A DNA stretch of 64,000 nucleotides, taken from the NCBI GenBank assembly GCA_016714985.1, contig JADKBS010000021.1, positions 1-64,000 of the forward strand, in the 5' to 3' direction. A program made the position numbers and the translations under genes. Origin of the DNA: Saprospiraceae bacterium (GTDB lineage: Bacteria > Bacteroidota > Bacteroidia > Chitinophagales > Saprospiraceae). The notes beneath the pieces are model-generated. The model had not been told where the DNA came from, did not search any database, and saw nothing but the letters and a program-made list of their open reading frames with translations. This document shows positions 60,918 to 64,000 of this stretch, in pieces. Within the stretch, counting starts at the first letter, position 1. Every line of letters begins with the position of its first letter.

Positions 60918-63900
60918 TCACCGCACCAAATTAACATCCCCCTTCCTGAAAATCCGCTCCACCTTCCCATCGCAGTTCCTCGCTTCCAGGGTCATCCAAT
61001 AGACCATCATCGCTGGGTTCATGTCCTTGCCCCGCAGGGTGCCGTCCCAGCAGCCGTTGATGTCCGTCGTCTCAAACAACTGCTCGCCCCAGCGGTCGAA
61101 AATCATCAACTGATAGGACAGAATATCGAGGTCGGGTTTGACGAAACCCTGGTAGCAGTCGTTGATGCCATCGCCGTTGGGCGAGAAGGAATTGGGCAGG
61201 TAGATCAGGCGGTTCACCGAAAGCTCGACCGCTGTGACCGCTATTTGCCCGGTCGCTGATTCGCAGTCGTTGGTGGCGATAAAAGTATAAAGGCCGGGCT
61301 TTCGAACCATGATTTCAGCGGCATTTGAAATGACGCCCGAACTATCACGCCACTCCCAAGCCAGCGGCAACTGGCTGTTCACCGTAGGGCTGAGCATCGC
61401 CGTTTCGCCGCAAACCAGTGTCTCGTCCTGTGCCGCTACCTCCAGTGGCGGTATGGGGACGATACTGATTGTTTCCTCGAAAGAACAGTTGTTTTGGTCT
61501 TGCAAGAACACCGTGTAATCGCCCGGTGGCAAGCCCTCGAACAGGGTATCCGTTTGGAAAAGACTGCCGTTCAACGAGAACTGATAAGGCGGCGTGCTGC
61601 CCTGTATATTGCCAACGGCAACGCTTCCGTTCAGCGCATTCCAACAGATTTGCGAAGCAACCAAATCATAACTCACTGACGGCAAGGCGGTTACGCTGAC
61701 CTGCACCACCGAGTCACAACCCGCTTGGTTCATGCCAATCCAATCGAAGGTCTCGTTAGCCGCCAATTCTTGTCCGTTGTACACCACTGTTTCGCCCTCG
61801 CATACTTGCAAGGCCAACTGCACTGTATCCGTTTGCCCAGCAACGACCGTCACCGTCACGATGCTGTCGCAACCGAGCCAGTTGGTGAACGGAAAATCCT
61901 GCGTATCGCCCGCCGAGATCGTTGTGCTCTCATAGGTCACCACGCTGCCCGGGCAAGCCACCAATTGCAAGCTGCTGGCGCTGGTCGGCAACGCTATCAC
62001 GCCTACGAAGACGGTGTCCTGGCAGCCCCATTGATTGGTTTCATAAAAGACCTGCGAGCCACCCGCTGGCACTTGGTTTCCGTTGTAATCATAAAACTCG
62101 CCTGTGCAGGCTATTGCATCAATGGTCATTACCCCAGCAGGCAAGGTGGCTACAGACACCGTCACCACCGAGTCGCAGTTGAGCCAGTTGGTCAGCGTGA
62201 AATCCATGCTACCGCCCGCCGGAATTGGGGTTATGCCATAAGTGGCGCTGGTGCCGGGGCAGGCACTCAGGCTCTCCGTGCCCGTACTGGCCGTCAGTTC
62301 CGCCACCACCACCGTCACCACCGAATCGCAGCCCAGCCAGTTGGTGAAGGTGAAGGGTTGCGAAGTACCCGCCAGAATGTTCGCACCGTTGTAGCTCGCA
62401 GTTTCGCCCGTGCAGGCACTGAGGTTCATGGTACTCGCACTTGCAGCCAAAATAGCCACCGTCACGTTCACCACCGAGTCGCAGCCCTGCGCACTTGGGT
62501 AAAGGAAAAGCGTATCGGTGCCTGGCGGCAATGGCGTACCGTTGTAGTCGGCAAAGTCGCCAAGGCAGGCAGAGAGGGCCGTCGAGGAGCTCGGTGCAGG
62601 CAGCGGCGTCACGGTGACGGTCACGATGCTGTCGCAACCGAGGTAATTGGTCAACGTGAAATCCATGCTGGTACCCGCCATGACTGGCGTTCCGTTGTAA
62701 ATTGCGCTCGTGCCGGGGCAGGCCGTCAGGGTCTCCATGCCTGTGCTGGTTGCCAATTCGAGCACGGTTACCGCCACGATGCTGTCGCAACCTTGGAAAT
62801 TGGTCAACGTGAAATCCATGCTGGTGCCTGCAAGAACGGGAGTCCCAGCGTACGTGGCCGACTCGCCAGGGCAGGCGGTCAGGGTCTCGCTGCCCGACGT
62901 AGCCGGGCAATTTGAAGTGAGCAGCCAATCGAACTGCTCCTCCACATCGCAGCCGCTGAGGGTTAGGCTCGAACTCGACCAGACCGCCGTCCAGCCAGCG
63001 GGCAAATTCAATGAATCCAAATAGAGGTCGTAATTGGTGGAGAGGATGTCCACGAAATTATAACCCGTTGATAACGTGCTGGTTACGGTGTCTATATTCG
63101 CTGTGCCGTTGTTCAGGAAGATATTGATGCCGCTCACGAGGGTGTCCGGCCCATCAATCACGCCGTTTTGGTTCACATCGAAATACACCTCGCCGAGGAT
63201 GTCGCCGAAGCCGGGAAACAGGTCGAGGGTGAGCACGGCGCTGGTGCTCGTGCAGCCGTAAACATCGGTCATCACCACTGCGTACTCGCCGCTTTGCGTT
63301 AAAATCGGGTCGCTGGAGGTGCCGTTCGGGCCAGCCATCGGGCTGCCATTGAACAGCCATTGGTAGCTGGCGATGTTCGGCACGGTGGGCAGGCACATGG
63401 TGTCGGGCTGGCAGCGGGTATGGCAGCCAGCGGGCACGAGGTCCACGTCCGGGGCGTTCTCGATGGTGATTTCGTTGCTCTGCGCCTTGCAGCCGAACTG
63501 GTTTATTGCGGTAGCAAAATAGGTGCCTCCGGCAAATACGGCGATGCTCGTCCCGGTCTCGCCCGTGTTCCATTGGTAGTTGTTGGTGCCGACTGGGCTG
63601 GCCACGCTGAGCGTCGCATTGGTGTTTTCGCAGATAAAACCAGCAGGGCTGCTGTTGATGGCCACCATCGGCAATGGGTTCACGGTGACGGTAAACGGCC
63701 CCTCGACACTGGTGCAGCCCGTCGTGGCATCGGTCACGGTCACGTTGAAAACATGGGTGCCGACCGGGAGCAGGTTGCCCTTGTCCTCGCTGAACTCCAG
63801 TGCATCGCCCGTCTCGCCGCCCGACCAGGCGTAGCTGTTGTTCAGGCTGCCCTGCACGATGAGGTTCACCGCCTCGCCCGCACAGACCGACTGGCTGTTT

Positions 63901-64000
63901 TCAAAAAATGCCACCGGCTGCCCGAACTCGTTGTACTCCACGCCCTTGATGATGCCGTTCGGCTCACCGAAAACCTCCACCGTGGCGGGCGGCGGGGCGT
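60918..64000 (-). CDS. repeat-rich T9SS surface protein with type B sorting domain (5' end outside window)
   Basis: A very large surface protein. The frame is open through the window edge, so the N-terminus is missing and a GTG at 63980 is internal. At least 1,026 residues are visible: PKD-like or Ig-like domains (CAGEAVNLIVQGSLNNSYAW, ICENTNATLSVASP), an SdrD-like unit (GEVYFDVNQNGVIDGPDTLVSG), and about eight tandem repeats of some 50 residues with the pattern ACPG-ATYNGTP-AGTSMDFTLTNxLGCDSIVTVTV (two Cys each). A SprB-type repeat follows (ALNGSVAVGNIQGSTPPYQFSLNG), then a gliding-motility-associated C-terminal (type B) sorting domain with YLPNSFSPNGDGINDCY, IFDRWGEQLFET and the final RKGDVNLVR. 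It is probably an adhesin and is convergent with the cohesin-like genes. Confidence 0.9.
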   Translation of the reverse strand, partial: APPPATVEVFGEPNGIIKGVEYNEFGQPVAFFENSQSVCAGEAVNLIVQGSLNNSYAWSGGETGDALEFSEDKGNLLPVGTHVFNVTVTDATTGCTSVEGPFTVTVNPLPMVAINSSPAGFICENTNATLSVASPVGTNNYQWNTGETGTSIAVFAGGTYFATAINQFGCKAQSNEITIENAPDVDLVPAGCHTRCQPDTMCLPTVPNIASYQWLFNGSPMAGPNGTSSDPILTQSGEYAVVMTDVYGCTSTSAVLTLDLFPGFGDILGEVYFDVNQNGVIDGPDTLVSGINIFLNNGTANIDTVTSTLSTGYNFVDILSTNYDLYLDSLNLPAGWTAVWSSSSLTLSGCDVEEQFDWLLTSNCPATSGSETLTACPGESATYAGTPVLAGTSMDFTLTNFQGCDSIVAVTVLELATSTGMETLTACPGTSAIYNGTPVMAGTSMDFTLTNYLGCDSIVTVTVTPLPAPSSSTALSACLGDFADYNGTPLPPGTDTLFLYPSAQGCDSVVNVTVAILAASASTMNLSACTGETASYNGANILAGTSQPFTFTNWLGCDSVVTVVVAELTASTGTESLSACPGTSATYGITPIPAGGSMDFTLTNWLNCDSVVTVSVATLPAGVMTIDAIACTGEFYDYNGNQVPAGGSQVFYETNQWGCQDTVFVGVIALPTSASSLQLVACPGSVVTYESTTISAGDTQDFPFTNWLGCDSIVTVTVVAGQTDTVQLALQVCEGETVVYNGQELAANETFDWIGMNQAGCDSVVQVSVTALPSVSYDLVASQICWNALNGSVAVGNIQGSTPPYQFSLNGSLFQTDTLFEGLPPGDYTVFLQDQNNCSFEETISIVPIPPLEVAAQDETLVCGETAMLSPTVNSQLPLAWEWRDSSGVISNAAEIMVRKPGLYTFIATNDCESATGQIAVTAVELSVNRLIYLPNSFSPNGDGINDCYQGFVKPDLDILSYQLMIFDRWGEQLFETTDINGCWDGTLRGKDMNPAMMVYWMTLEARNCDGKVERIFRKGDVNLVR

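Overview
The window comes from a chromosome of a member of the Bacteroidota, most likely a Saprospiria-type organism. Several signs agree on this: type IX secretion (T9SS) cargo proteins with both sorting-domain types, a PorW/SprE-like lipoprotein, DUF3822 next to rsmD, a dihydroorotase of the clade-typical DQVHFREPG kind, Bacteroidota -7 boxes (TAnnTTTG), and lipoproteins with short lipoboxes. The right edge cuts a large surface-protein gene.

Left part (1-16 kb). A [NiFe]-hydrogenase maturation cluster (hypF, hypC, hypD, hypE, then a nickel permease) fills the first 6.4 kb. hypD carries a frameshift. A bifunctional-nuclease gene, an OmpA lipoprotein, a coiled-coil membrane protein and an FMN reductase follow, then paaA-paaB-paaC (phenylacetyl-CoA epoxygenase) behind a candidate operator. 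Next comes a decayed alpha-oxoamine synthase gene directly upstream of an intact six-TM sensor kinase.

Middle (16-38 kb). This is mostly housekeeping and envelope biology: tsaD, bactofilin, DUF3822-rsmD, a nucleotidyltransferase/flippase-like fusion, porW/sprE, an M23 peptidase, pyrC, a secreted beta-helix protein with a very long A/C-rich leader, a ketosamine-3-kinase-like gene and an S41 protease.

Accessory part (38-54 kb). A tRNA-Arg(CCT) gene is followed at once by an integrase remnant and by scraps of restriction-type genes (McrC, a methylase) and other fragments. An intact tripartite HipBST-type toxin-antitoxin operon follows, with four evenly spaced operators. Then come a hybrid two-component system with a shared promoter motif, small secreted proteins, a Rpn-type nuclease and an ATPase.

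Right end (55-64 kb). Three paralogous cohesin-like T9SS surface proteins lie in tandem, the first a large wreck that also holds a dockerin-like repeat. They face a repeat-rich T9SS type B protein.

A theme across the window is that many intergenic gaps, even inside operons, hold imperfect inverted repeats built from low-complexity words. Some share ends or cores, others do not. Several genes carry one-base differences in A-runs, so part of the apparent gene decay could be sequencing error. The oxoamine synthase and the methylase remnant also carry substitution-type stops, which points to real decay there.
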